A DNA stretch of 64,000 bases from NCBI GenBank assembly GCA_035235625.1, contig CP141140.1, positions 25,130,685 to 25,194,684 on the forward strand, given 5' to 3'. Position 1 is the first letter of the stretch; every line of letters begins with the position of its first letter. The stretch is from Saururus chinensis (Eukaryota > Streptophyta > Magnoliopsida > Piperales > Saururaceae). The position numbers were made by a program, and so were the translations under genes. Below are positions 26,341 to 38,236 of the stretch, piece by piece. A model generated the notes under the pieces. The model was not told the DNA's origin and ran no database searches. It was given only the letters and a program-made list of their open reading frames with translations.

Positions 26341-26970
26341 CATTTTCTAATATGATTCTATCATGCTACTATTGGCAGAATATCTTTGAATCCTAAATCA
26401 CAATTCCATCATAGATGTGTACTTGCATTGTTCGATGCTTTAACTTTAAGCTTATGGGCAACCCTTCAACCTCTTTTCCTCTACTGGCCACTCTTTTGGT
26501 AGAGCTTTTGGGCCATCTTCTACCGGAGCATCTGGCCAAACTTTTGGGTAATCTTTCGACAAGGAGAAGGCAAATAGAATAGAGAGAGCATGGAGTAGGA
26601 AGGCAATGCAGTTTTTGTGGGTGCTTTTGGCGGAGCTTTTAGGCGATCTTCTAGCAGTGCGAAGTTGATGATGTAGCAACGAAATGTGAAAGGGGAGCTT
26701 TTGGGTGAGCTTCAGGCTTCGCATAGTTGAAGATGCAATAGAACTTCTAGTTGACCTCCACCAATGCCTGTAGATGAAAAGGCAAAGCAACCACCAATGA
26801 CTGGCAATGAGGAAGACAAGAAGGTGTAGCCAGAGCTCTGACCGGTGATGAAGAAGACGAATGCGCATGCAGCGGAGGGCACACAAGATGAAGGTTACAA
26901 CCTCATTGCTTGTGACTAAAGGTGGGAAGGGCAGCAATGTCTTTTGAAACCATACCCAACTTCACTCTAT
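26341..26970. other. Spacer between MULE A and MULE B, no supported gene
   Basis: A 161-codon ORF on the - strand (26937-26452) has no domain I recognise and is rich in Ser, His and Leu with a low-complexity tail. It may be captured or UTR-like MULE sequence. Nothing else is apparent before the 9-bp duplication at 26971. Confidence 0.4.
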
Positions 26971-26979
26971 TTACAATTT

Positions 26980-27083
26980 GGGAAAATTATATTAATATTA
27001 AAAAATATTTATCAAAATAGTGGAGAGATAAAAATAATTACCAAAATGGTGTTCATTTTTGCCACGTAGGTGTCATCCAAGTG
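26980..27083 (+). repeat. MULE B left terminal inverted repeat
   Basis: It matches the inverse of 49361-49469 along its length, with scattered substitutions and short indels. Shared blocks include GGGAAAATTATAT, AAAAAATATTTAT, AAAATAATTACCAAAA and CCAAGTG. Confidence 0.92.
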
Positions 27084-27478
27084 ATGGTGCCTACATGGCT
27101 TTTTTTGAAGTTCTTTTATGAATTTGTCATTCAGAAGAACAAAATCCCCTTTAAAGTAGATTTAGTCCTTCCTAAGTCTAAAATCCCCTCCCTTTACTTT
27201 TTTTGGCTAAAGCTGTAGTTTATACTAATTTTGTCCTTTTAAATGATGAAATAAAATTATTTTTTTAAAGATTCATATAACCCTGAAACAACCCCCCTAT
27301 AAAACCTACATATATAACACATGAATATCCACACAACCAACATATAGAACACATGAATATCCACACATCAAGTGATTCAAAAGTCTATGAAATATATAAA
27401 TTAGATAAAATGTTCCCAAAATGTTTGGTTTCCAAAATAATATTACACTTTATACCTTTAAAATAATAGATAACAACT
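27084..27478. other. MULE B 3' non-coding region
   Basis: AT-rich sequence lies between the left terminal repeat and the end of the PMD-like coding remnant, with no ORF of note. A repeat (TATAGAACACATGAATATCC and a variant) is duplicated near 27318 and 27343. Confidence 0.5.
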
Positions 27479-28960
27479 CTAATGAGCTCTACCTCTCCTA
27501 CCCCTACGACCTCGACCCGACTCGACTCCAGCCATGCCCATGGCCATGAAGCTCTCTACTGGGTCCTCTTGATCCTTCTGGTCTACATAAATAATAGATG
27601 GCTCACCCAAACACACCTCTGAAGATAATGGGATTAGATTCACACGAGCTGCCTGCTGTCGTTTAGTATATACAATCAAAATAATCATTATCTCAACTGG
27701 TTGGGGATGGGCTAGATCTAGAGCAACAGGAGATGATGAACATGGACTATCATGCAAAGCTAATGCTCATGAAAATAAAGGAGGGGAGCCAGGTGTTGTA
27801 GATGAAGATGGAATATTCGTGTCTGAAGCATGCCTTAACAAATGTTTGAGTTGCCTCGTATGTGGGATAATGTCCATAATAACTGACTGAAGCAGTGGCA
27901 AGCTATGAAGGTCATCCTCTTGGTGCCTAGTGATCGACTGACATGATACTAATAATACCTCACCCAAAATATAGGTGTTAATTGCGTGAGTCATATGTGT
28001 ATATGTTCATTGCGCTAAACCAAGCTATAAAAAACATAAAAGTCATATAAATAATAAAAGAAAAATAAAAAATTATTATGATATAATTAATATGTACTTA
28101 CCAAAGCTGCCTCTAATGTGCCCCTTGGCATAGGTCATCTCCTTTGAATCATCATGTGGTAAAATATATCTTCGTGTAATAGTCAAATACCACCACATAT
28201 ATGGGCTACGATCATCACACAATGTTGTAGAAATCTCACCTCAGATAATAGTTACCATCCTGTTATCCCATTGAATGATATAGGCTACATGATGTGCAAC
28301 CTCGTCAATAATGTGGCAGCCTTGTCAAGTGATCTGATGGATAAATTCTACTGTATGAGGAGGAATATCTTGCTTCAAGTTAAATTGAAGCATCACACGA
28401 TTAGGCACACACATCTATACAATCTCAAAACATATAAGTGACATTCTAGATAGCCACACATCCCTCCCCTCTATACATAGTGGAGGTTACTCAGCCAACG
28501 TCTCAGTCGAGAAAGATTGCCAAATGACTTGCACAATTTTTAAGCGTAATTAGTTTTTACTAACATTGCCTAGCTTATATTCATTATATTACATGTGACA
28601 TAATGAAATGTAATTACCTGATAAGGGCGCTGGTGGTCTAACTCTCATCTAGACAATCACAGGATTCCTTGTGGATTTTCGAACTTTCTCCTCCAAACAT
28701 TCCACCTTAAGGAGTCAAATTGAAAATATGGCAGAATTCGCTCATCCATCTCCCACTATCAAAAGTATCTAAAATGTTGCGTTCACTCAAGGTACCCTGG
28801 GTACTAAAATAAGTTAAAATATTATAAACCAATGAACCATTTTATAAAAATTAAATCAAATACATGTTAAGTGGGAATACCTCTCCTCGACAAATAGAAG
28901 TTGACCTATGAGACTCCTGCTACACAAGGACAAACTCATCAATGGGGCCTAACCCATAAA
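27479..28960 (-). pseudogene. Plant mobile domain (PMD, MAIN-like) remnant of MULE B
   Basis: Read downward from about 28960, the - strand gives GLGPIDEFVLV, QESHRST, then WLSRMSLICFEIV, MCVPNRVMLQFNLKQDIPPH, HHVAYIIQWDNRM and YMWWYLTITRRYILP. It ends in an RG-rich tail (RGRRGRRGRAH, near 27480). These are the hallmarks of the plant mobile domain (GPID..VL..Q..HRS; W.R+PLICF.IVE.H.P.RV+.QF...Q.IP; H..YI..W..R; Y+.WY...TR). PMD proteins include host MAIN/MAIL1 and many MULE- and gypsy-encoded proteins. It follows the zinc knuckle at 29072-29263 in the same direction. Whether it was fused to the transposase or a second gene cannot be told; several stops interrupt it. Confidence 0.65.
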
Positions 28961-29071
28961 AAAGCTAGATGTGATCCATATGATTTGCGAGGAAATAAGA
29001 ACTTTAGAAACATATAGTCATATCTAAAATGGATAGTAAATAAAATGTTACACAATTTAATTGTATATTTA

Positions 29072-29658
29072 CTAATCAACAAGAGGGTTAGTGCATCTTT
29101 TACTGTTATGCCCAGATTGTTTGCATCTCCCACATTTATAACCTACTCTACCATCTCTCTCCATGGTCACATAGACCATTATTTTCCTAATGGGACATAT
29201 CGTAGGTGACCAAGTTGTCTTGTTATTGTGGGTAATAACACATAAGGAATATCTCTTTCCCAAAACTCCTGACCATGAGGAGAGTAGAATTGTGCAGAGT
29301 ACACATTTCTATAAGCGGTATTTGTATAACATACCCCTGCCTGTATAGGCTACCGCTGCTTTCCCCACACAGCAAGAAGATGAGATGAAGGATATTGGTA
29401 GACTTGAGGGTAATTACACGTACAAGTTCGATAAACTTCATTCACCACTATCTTCCTTCTACTCATAGTCATCACATCATAATCAGTGAGGTTGATCTTG
29501 TGAACTATATACTCCCCAATTTCATTGTTTGTTCCTTTATTATTCCTTCCACTTGAGGAGTATATGGGGTGACCACGACCTCCGAATTCAAGATTGTTTT
29601 ACAAAGAATTTTACTACCCGGTAAAAAATAGCTGATACTAAGGCCTGTATGGATAATC
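29072..29658 (-). pseudogene. mudrA-like: MULE B transposase C terminus with SWIM-like and CCHC zinc-knuckle motifs
   Basis: From 29658 downward the frame reads LSIQALVSAIFYRVVKFF, continuing the fragment at 35436-35772. After frame changes it gives RRKIVVNEVYRTCNYPQVYQ, YPSSHLLAVWGKQR and YSAQFYSPHGQEFWERDIPY, which matches the SWIM region and following segment of MURA proteins (R.C.C..FQ...PCSH.+A). The normal SWIM cysteines are partly lost. The end, YKCGRCKQSGHNSKRCTNPL at 29072-29263, is a CX2CX4HX4C zinc knuckle typical of MURA C termini. Confidence 0.75.
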
Positions 29659-30179
29659 TCTATGCCTAGGGGTGCTAACAAGCGTAGCTGAGTCATGTTT
29701 TGGGATAGCTTAGCTCAAACTCAAAGTTTTGGGTATTGGCTTGAGCTCGGCTCAAACTTGATCGAGTTGCCAATAATCCAGCTCGAGCTCGGCTCAAGAA
29801 GGAAACCAGAAGCTAGAGCTCGTGCTTGAGCTCGAATCAGTATATAGTGACCACATAACTTAGCTCGAACTTGGCTCGGTTGTGATGTTGCCTAGAAGAA
29901 CAATCTCCTTAACTACTACACCTACAACACCTTTTGTGTTAAGCATTCCATCAAATAAATATTATGTTCTCATCATTTAAATATACTTTTTTATCAAATA
30001 TAATTTTATCACTCTGTCATCAAAGTTGTATGCTTGGCCCATGTTATTTTAAATAATATTTGTACTTCTTTATATTGATAATATATTTTAATGCATGAAA
30101 ATAAGTGCAAAAACTTAATTAATATTACCTCATTATACTAATATATATTAATTGCTTGGTAAAAATTAGTATTATCAAA

Positions 30180-30287
30180 TACTCCCTCCATCTTAAATTA
30201 ATAGCTCCATTTGATTTTTTAAAATAAATTAATTTTAATTGATTTTTAAAAACTAAATGGAGCTATAAATGTAAGACAAATGAAGTA
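30180..30287. mobile_element. Stowaway-like MITE
   Basis: A complete about 108-bp element starts TACTCCCTCCATCTTAAATT and ends AAGACAAATGAAGTA. Long imperfect inverted repeats include ATAGCTCCATTT and its inverse AAATGGAGCTAT. TA dinucleotides sit at both ends. Confidence 0.75.
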
Positions 30288-30543
30288 TTTATAGATACAA
30301 TATTGTACAAAGTTGCCATCATTTACTAAAAGCTCATAAATTTGTAACTAGACAATTGAAGCATAAATAATTTTATTTACTTATTTATTAGCTTTCTTTT
30401 CTAATTTTTTTATTTGTTGTTATGCTATATCTTGTGTTTTTATATTTCACCATATATGCATTTTTTAGTAGTATTCTATGAACATGTCACTATTATTAGC
30501 ATAGATGTACTCCCTCCATACAATTAAAGTATTCGTATATTTG

Positions 30544-30549
<6 letters not shown>

Positions 30550-30607
<58 letters not shown>
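30550..30607. repeat. (TA)n microsatellite
   Basis: Perfect TA dinucleotide run inside the hAT-like element. ORFs encoding alternating Tyr-Ile on both strands here are artefacts of the repeat. Confidence 0.95.
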
Positions 30608-30610
<3 letters not shown>

Positions 30611-32149
30611 TAGTTTTATATAAACATGTCATTATTATTAGCACATATATACTATATGTATATGTGGCACTACAACGTCTTCTACATACTCCAACCTTCT
30701 TTTGGTTGTATGAAATATATTTATTATTTGATAACATAAATTTTCTAAATGTCTACATTAAATTCTTACTTCAAGTGTCATCTTATAACCACCAAAAATA
30801 AAAAAAATAGTGCCTTTGTGGTTAACTACATTTGTGTATATGAGATATTATATATGAATGTATATTATTTATTTCTATTTAACAAAAATATAAATTTTAA
30901 TAAATATCTCATATATAATATATGTATATTATGTCTCTTTAAAATATTTACTTCCAAATAATTTATATGTGTAATGTGTAGGGGTGCTAAGGAGCTAGGT
31001 CTAGTCGAGTTTTAGTATGTGGGAACATGAAACTTGATGCCTTGTTGTCTTCGACCCATCCCAAATAAATATATATTACCCTAATTTTATAAAGAATAAA
31101 AGAGACTCCATGACTCAATGCTAAAAAATATTTATTAAGTTATTGTAAAATTCGAATTTCTAAGGATTCCAATAGTAGACTTCATAGAAGATTTGAAAGA
31201 ATATATCATAAATTGTTTGACATGTAAAGATAGTAAATAACATTATCATAGCATATTGTCTAATGATTGACATATTGTTTGATATGTAGTACAATATATC
31301 CCATTTTTTTACTTAGTTGTATATGTATGTATATTATTAAATATTATTTCTATGATATATCTGAATTTCAATACATATCACATGTGGACATATGTGTATA
31401 ATGTGTCTTTAAATGTTTACTTCTCAAAAATATATATCATGTGTGATATAAGCCAACACTACAACAAAATGTAGTATTAGCGACGCAAAGTTAAGCGTTG
31501 CTAAAAACAACAATTTGCGACGAATGAAAAAGCGTCGCAAAAAAAAGAACTATTAGCGACACATTTTCTTATACGTCACTAATGGTCGTATATTAGTGAC
31601 GTGGAGTTTAAAGTGTTGATAATACTAATCATATTAGCGACGATTTATTATAATCGTCGCTAATCGTTCCTCTATTAGCAATGCTTTATAAAACCGTCGC
31701 TAAAAAATATATTTTAAATAAAAAAGAAAAAAAATAACTATTAGCGACACTTTTCTTAAGCATCGCTAATAGCTTTCACAATAGTGACGCTTAGTCAAAA
31801 GTGTCGCTAATAGTGCTGCTATTAGCGACGCTTGCAAAAGTGTCACTATTAGTGGCGCTTTAAAATAAAAAATTTAAATTATTAGTGGCGCTTTAAAATA
31901 AAATAAGCGTCGCAAATACCATCTCTAATAGCAACACTTGTTAATTTTATTTAATACATAAATATTAAAAAAATTATAATAAACTTCCAAAATATAATAT
32001 ATTTTATTCAATAGTTACTATTTTATAAACAATAAATAAATATTTAATTTTTAATAAAAATAAGTGTTAATAATAGATTAAACTTTCATTATATATATAT
32101 ATATATATTTTAAATTTTATTATTAATTTTAAAATATAATTTATAATAA

Positions 32150-33565
32150 ATGAGAGAGTGAAGAGAGTGAATGGAGAGAGAGAGTGAGAGTGAGGAGAGA
32201 GTGAAGGTGAGGAGAGAGAGGGATTGAAGAGAGAGAGAGAGTGAGGTGAGAGAGGGATCAAAGAGAGAGAGAGGGTGGAGAGAGAGAGTGGGAGCCCGAT
32301 AGCAGCCCATTTGTAATTAGTTATACGGGCTTGGGCCAGGCCGGTCAGACTAGCTCAAGGCCCGTTTGCCAACCCTAGTGGGAGGAGAGAGAGGGAGGGA
32401 GAGAGGCTAGAGAGAGAAGAGGGTGGAGAGAGGGAGGAAAGCGAGAGGAGAGAGAGAAGAGGGAGAAGAAAGGAAGAATAGAGAGAGAGAGAGAAGAGAG
32501 AGAGGGTTGAGAAAGAGGAGTGAGGAGAGAGGGAGAGAGAATAATTTTTTTTAAATTTTTTTAATATTTTTTATTTAAAAATTAATTAAAAAATAAAAAA
32601 TAAAAATATATTAGTGATGTATATAAATATACATCGCTAATACCTCAGAGTATTAGCGACATATATGTTTATACGTGTCTAATACCTCTAAGTACTAGCG
32701 ACGTATAGGTATATATGTCGCTAATACCAATATTAGCGACGTATAACCCTATGCATTGCTAATATATTTTTATTTATTTTTCAAATTAATTTTTAAATAA
32801 AAAATATAAAATAGAGAGGATATAGAGAGAGGGAGGAGAGAGAGAGGAGGGAAGAGAGAGGAATTTTTTTATTTTTTTATTTATTTTTTATTTATAAATT
32901 AAAAAATAAAACTTTATTTGCGACGGATAGGCATATACGTTACCTTTGAGTATTAACGACGTATAGGCATATACGTCGCTAATACCCTTATTATTAGTGA
33001 CATATAACCCTATGTGTCGCTAATATATTTTTATTTATTTATTTTTACTTAATTTTTAAATAAAAAATATAAAATAGAGAGAGGAGAGAGAGAGTGAGGA
33101 GAGAGAGAAGAGAGAGGGAGGGAGGAGAGAGGGCGGGAGAGAGAAGAGGAGAGAGAGGGGGAGAGAGAGGGCAGAGAGAGAGAGAGGAGGGAGGAGAGAT
33201 GGAGAGAGAGGAGAGAGGGGGAGAGAGAGAGGAAAGAGGGAGGAAAAAGTGAGATGAATTTTTTTAATTTTTTATTTAAAAATTAATTAAAAAAATTTAA
33301 AAATAAAAATGTATTAGCGACGTATAGGCATATACATCGGTAATACCCCTTCGAGTATTAGCGACGAATAGGCATATACGTCGCTAATACCTTTATTATT
33401 AGCGACATATATCCCTATGCATCGCTAATACATTTTTATTTATTTATTTTTAATTAATTTTTAAATAAAAATATAAAATAGAGAGAGGGGGAGAGAGGGA
33501 AGAGAGAGAGGAGAGAGGGTAGAGAGAGAAGAGAGAGGGAGGGGAGAGAGAAGAGTGGAGAGATG
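32150..33565. repeat. Composite tandem array inside the CACTA element
   Basis: Blocks of GA-rich sequence (about 32150-32300, 32380-32540, 32815-32865, 33075-33250, 33478-33565) alternate with blocks of the form TTTTATTTAAAAATTAATTA followed by a pair of GCGACGTATA...CGTCGCTAAT motifs. The spacing of a few hundred bp suggests tandem amplification of one composite unit. Confidence 0.75.
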
Positions 33566-33769
33566 AATATTTTAATTTAAAAATAATAATATGATGTCGT
33601 TTAGTATTAAGCATCGCAAATACTATATCCTTTGCGACACTTACAACTAAATGTCGTAAATAATATATACGATTGGAATGTTTATTGTTAAACATCGCAA
33701 TAAATTTTATTTTAGCTAAAGGTTATCCGCACGGGAAAATTTCCCTTCCGAACGCAGAATATTTTTTTC

Positions 33770-34545
33770 GTGTGTGTGGTATTTATTCCACTCCCCCCTA
33801 ACGACCCCTGCTCCACCCTACCTCCACCCCGCATGAGAAATTTTTACAGCCACCGCACCTCCACCCTGCCTCTGATGGGCCGGCCGCCGCCGCCCAGCTT
33901 CGTCTTTGCACCTGCTCCACCTGCTCCCTCCCCCTCCGCCGTCCGTTCTCGGCACCGCCGTCTTCCATTCTTGGCCACCGCCACTCCGGCTCTGCCCTCC
34001 TCCCTTACCCTCCCCCTTGCCCCCCCTCATGCCCGGTCCCCCTTCCCTTCCCCTCCCCCGCCCTCCTCCCTTCCCCTTGCCCTACCCCCGTCGCCGCCGG
34101 CAGAACTCAGCCACCCCCGCGCCAGCTCCGCCTCCTCCCTTCCCTTCCCCTCCCCTCGCCCCCTCTCCCCGGTCCCTCTTCCCCCTCTGCCTGTCCTCTT
34201 CCCTTCCACTCCCCTCTGCCCGCCTCCCTTCCCCTTGCCCTACCACTGCTGTCCCGGCCTCCCTCCTCCTCCCCCCTCTCTCCCTGGGTGCTTTTCCCAT
34301 CCCCTTCTCTGTTTTAGAGGAGGGGGTTGGTTCCGGCAGAGATGGGGCAGCGGGAGGGAGGCTGGGACTGTGGGGGGCTGGATTCTGTCGGGGACCCAGA
34401 ATCTGGCCCTCTCTCTCCGGCCTCCCTCTTGCTATCTCCTCTCTCCCCCGGGTCTGCCCACCTCCTTCCCCTCCTCTAGTTTCCAGAGGAGGGGAAGGAG
34501 GGAGCCGGACTAGGGGAGAGTTAGGGGGTGGCCCACCACCCCCTC
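33770..34545. other. GC-rich, pyrimidine-biased block inside the CACTA element
   Basis: Base composition jumps from very AT-rich to strongly C- and T-rich on the + strand. Near-repeats such as CCTCCCTTCCCCTTGCCCTA occur near 34065 and 34220. Two overlapping + strand ORFs of 234 and 247 codons exist, but both are Pro/Ser/Leu low complexity with no domain. A captured host promoter/UTR or exon fragment is possible. Confidence 0.55.
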
Positions 34546-35435
34546 TCTCTAAGGTTTTTAGCGATGCTTATAAAAGCATTGCTAAAGGCTTTTTTTATTT
34601 TTCATTTTAAATTTTAGAAGTATTAGCGACCTTCACAAAGTGTCGCTAATACACAAAAATCTTTTTTTTTAAATATGTTTTTTGATTAACGACATTTTAA
34701 ATTATTTATTTATTTTTTTGTTATTAGCGGCATATAAAAAGCGTCGTTAATAATCAATTATTAGCAACGCTTTTAGCTATGCGTCGCTAATAAGTTGTTA
34801 TTTATTTTTTTTAAAATAATTTTTAATATTAGCAACATATAGTAAAGTGTCGCTAATAATCAAGTATTAGCGACACTTTATTATTATACGTAGTTAATTA
34901 TCTACTATTAGCGAAGTTTTATTGTGCATCACTAAACTAAAATTATTAGTGGCATACGTATAAATATCGCTAATGTGCACTATTAGTGACACTTTCCCTA
35001 CGTGTCACTAATGAGCAATAGCGACTCGTGTTTTAGCGATGTATGTAGCGACACTTATACTATTATTAACGACATTTAGAAGCGTCGCTAATAGTTTTTT
35101 TTGTTGTAGTGCAATACTCAATACATAGACATTATATATTTATTAATATCATACAAATTTGTAATATATATGTATATGTTATAAATGTAAATTGGGATTG
35201 ATAATTGTGTACATGTATGCATAAGTGTCAATACGTATTTATGTATATTATGAAATATATTTGCGAATTTCATTCGAGTTCAAGTTTTATTGGAGCCGAG
35301 TCAAGTTGAGCTAGGATATGCTCGAACTCAACTAAAAAATATTCGAATTCAAGTTGAGCTTGAGCTGAGCTACTTTGAGTCAAGGCACCTTTGCTCGATG
35401 AGCTGGCTCAACTCATTAGCACCCCTACCTGTGCC

Positions 35436-35772
35436 CCCTTCAAGATACTATTTAAACTTTTGGCGATATTTGTAGTTGTCATACCAAATCTTCTAAAGCC
35501 ATCATGAGCAAGAGACCACTGTTCAGGATGTAATCTTTCTCTTGTGAGGAGTTCTTTTGTCCTTTGACTTTCCTTACCAGTTAAGTCCATTTTAACATCA
35601 ATTTGTTCGACTGTCAATGCACATGCAGCTGCCCCAATCAAATTTGTTAGTGTATCATTTTTAAACTTCTTAAAATTTGCCTTTATATAACAAATGCAAT
35701 ATTGATGGTAGAAGAATGGAGGGGGAAAATTTCCAGTCATGGCCTTTTGAAGCCCCTTATGTTGATCTAAGA
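35436..35772 (-). pseudogene. mudrA-like: MULE B transposase, mid segment after the DDE domain
   Basis: The - strand reads DQHKGLQKAM, FFYHQYCICYIKANFKKFKN, LTNLIGAAACALTVEQ, HPEQWSLAHDGFRRFGMTTT and NIAKSLNSILKGAQ. This is the MURA pattern SD..KG+..A+...FP...H.YC.RHI..NFK, then W..A.DGG.R+G+MTTN+AES.N..LKGAR. At 35436 the frame is cut by the hAT-like element and resumes at 29658 as LSIQALVSAIFYR, in phase. The segment upstream of the DQH motif is lost, at a junction with an LTR-like element. Confidence 0.85.
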
Positions 35773-35777
35773 ATGCT

Positions 35778-38236
35778 TCAAGTGGGTTATTCTCATGTTT
35801 GTGCTTTAATGGTGGGTTAAATAAAACATGCTCTTTTTAGTTATTTTCTTTTGATTTAGCTTGGAAATGACTAGATCTATCATGCCTTCAACTTGTATTT
35901 CAACATTATGAGGTTTGGAAGTAATATTAGGGTTTTCTTGTCAATTTTGTGTATTTTAGTTTAGGGTTGCAACGTTGAAGACGAACTAGTTTTTTAACTA
36001 TCTAGGGCATTTGAATAGCCATATAAGCATTCGAATGGCTGTCTACCTGATCGAATAACCAGGCGTTCGAACGGCCATTTGGCCATTTGAACTACCAAAG
36101 GACATATTTGCCTTCTCAAGTACTTTGTCCATTTCTTGTTCCCCTTTTCATACCTCTCATTGCTTATGCTTATAATGAGTTACTTTTACTTATAATGTTA
36201 CTATGAATGCATAAATACTAACTTGAAAGCTATGATGTAGTTCAAGCATAAATTAGGTTTATATTGTTCGATTTTAATATGATGTTCCCCTTATCCTAAA
36301 TTCATGTTGGATGATTCTCCATGTTTTATTTATGATTCCAATAAGTTTAATTATGAGGATGGGTATGCATGCTTACACATGTTGTGCTAATTATTGGTGA
36401 ATTATATTTCTATATCTAGCTTAAGTGTAGTGATGACTATGTTTACATAAGTCTAGCATGAAGTTGCAATTGGCTTGGACTTGTGTTCTTCGAGATTTTC
36501 ACCATATTTTATTCATGATTTCAGTAAGAAGGAGCCATGATAAAAATCATAAAGGTATGTGTGTAGTATGATGATGGTTTGTTCATGTTGCATATGTCTT
36601 TGCTTAGATTTGAACACTATTATTATGTACACATTTGTGAAGTTAATTGTGGTGATTATTTGCACAAATGAATTAAGAATGATGCACATATTGACTTATT
36701 GGAGCATATCTCATGTATTAGGATTCATGAAATGTTGCTCACGTATGTACCATGTTGCATGCATCATGAAAATAATTTATGAATGAGATTTGTCGTGATT
36801 AGCCATAATTGATTGATTGAATGACATTGCTTGTTGCATTAATCAATCAGAGGCTTATCAATTCGGTTTTACATCCAAAAGGATTAGGTTTTAGGTCTAA
36901 GGACGGGGTTTTACGTCCCTTTGAGGACGGGTTTTGTCCTCCCTTGGTTGAGAAGAGCGGCAATGCTATAACGAGTTAAATTGTTGAGTTTATTTGGACC
37001 TTGAGAATCCAGGATGGTTTGTTCGAGCGCACTAGCTTACCAAGGGCACTTTCCCCACTAGGGATCTTACCCAAACTGTCCGTCTCCTTTTAGGACTTCA
37101 GACTTTCTTGTTGGGGATTGCTAGGAGTGCAGGTTTGCTTATACTTTGGCCGATTAAGCAGGGTTATTTTCTCTATGCATGAGACATCCAATAGTTTTTG
37201 TTGTTGGATGTGTATGTGATATTATGCTCAATTACACGGTGGATGTGTAGGGATGAGGGAGCTTTTGTTACACATATTTGTATTGATTAACTTGCATGTT
37301 GTGTAGGATAGTGTGTTTGAGACACTTGTTGTGCAGGGTGAATGTTTGCATTGAGAATAGATGTGTATGATATGTTATGTTTTATAGTCACTCATGCATG
37401 TTGTGCTTATGTTACACATGAGGTGTATGATGAATGTGAAGTTATGTTGAATCCATTATGCACAGGAGGTATATAACATTTATGATGAGATGTGATGGGT
37501 GATAACATGTTATGCAGATGAACTTGAATGATGTGATGTTATGATATGTTATATGGTATGGTATGCAGGTGATATGATAATGTTATCATGAGTAGATGCT
37601 TATAGAGGGTAACTCATGGTATAAATGCATAAGCTATTTATATATCACATGATGAATGGGTATGATGATGTGATGAACCTTATGTGATTTACCCATGATA
37701 ACTTTTTGATTTTCCTTTTGTAAATTAAAAACCATGCTGAGTTTATTTCTCACCCCTCTTTCTTGTGTTTTTGTTTGAAGGCTACATGCCGTGACATGTA
37801 GGTAGTCAGAATTCACTTTATGAGGAGCGGGTGGGTGATGATCTAGCATAGGAAGGGCTATTCAGAGATCTTGTGCTCCATGATCATTTACATTGCTTGT
37901 TATATTGAGTTTTATGTCTATTTGGTTATGCTTTATACTCGACTTGTAGAGTTCTACTTAGACTATTATTAGCCTATAAGGGCTTAGACTCAATTACTTA
38001 AGCCATGAGAGGGTTATGTGCACTAAGTGTGTGGGCATTACGTGGACTAATACTTAGATTGTGATCTTTATTTTTTCTCATTCTCTCTTATACAAAGCTT
38101 ATGTACGCTACTCCGTTATGAATTACCCATTTTAGGGGTTATGTTTTTCGCATTGAACACTACTTCGTTGTGTCGTGCACACGGACCTTCCCTTGGATCG
38201 GGTCCAGCTCAAGTTGGTGGGTGCTGGGGCGTGACA
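35778..38236 (-). mobile_element. LTR-like element next to the MULE B mid segment
   Basis: The right end GCTGGGGCGTGACA is, on the - strand, the common plant LTR start TGTCACGCCCCAGCACCC. The 5-mer ATGCT lies just outside both proposed ends (35773-35777 and 38237-38241). The left end reads TCAAGTGGG rather than TG, so that boundary is uncertain. Internal stretches such as the GAGGAGCGG segment near 37830 resemble the LTR element 16570-20000. No protein domains are seen. Confidence 0.5.

Larger units (their letters stand above)
31457..35111. mobile_element. Non-autonomous CACTA (En/Spm-like) element
   Basis: It starts CACTACAACAAAATG and ends TTTTTTTTGTTGTAGTG, the canonical CACTA termini, and is flanked by the 3-bp duplication CAA (31454-31456 and 35112-35114). 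The subterminal regions are packed with TTAGCGACG/CGTCGCTAA motifs in both orientations, the sort of repeat bound by TNPA-like proteins in En/Spm elements. No transposase coding sequence is seen. The interior has GA-rich composite repeats and a pyrimidine-rich GC block. Confidence 0.93.
29667..35427. mobile_element. hAT-like element inserted in the MULE B transposase
   Basis: Termini are TAGGGGTGCTAA and TTAGCACCCCTA, a perfect 12-bp inverted repeat of the hAT type. The flanking 8-bp sequences TCTATGCC (29659-29666) and CCTGTGCC (35428-35435) match at 6 of 8 positions, differing by two transitions. Subterminal regions are rich in GAGCTCGGCTC/GAGCTTGAGC motifs typical of plant hAT MITEs. No transposase is visible. 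Most of its 5.76 kb is the nested CACTA element. A further TAGGGGTGCTAAGG end lies internally at 30979. Confidence 0.85.

Noticed and set aside
26452-26937. 161-codon ORF on the - strand
   Set aside because: No recognisable domain and a repetitive Ser/His/Leu-rich product; it lies in the spacer between two MULEs.
30465-30801. ORFs rich in alternating Tyr-Ile on both strands
   Set aside because: Artefact of the (TA)n microsatellite.
33770-34610. Two long overlapping + strand ORFs (247 and 234 codons)
   Set aside because: Both are Pro/Ser/Leu low complexity created by the pyrimidine-rich block in the CACTA element; no domain and no codon-level signal.
31457-35111. Regularly spaced short repeats that might suggest a CRISPR array
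   Set aside because: This is a plant CACTA element with inverted, variably spaced TTAGCGACG motifs; no direct-repeat/spacer regularity.
30979-35427. Internal TAGGGGTGCTAAGG at 30979 as the true left end of the hAT-like element
   Set aside because: Its 8-bp flank does not match the right flank, whereas the end at 29667 matches at 6 of 8 bases and restores the MULE frame.
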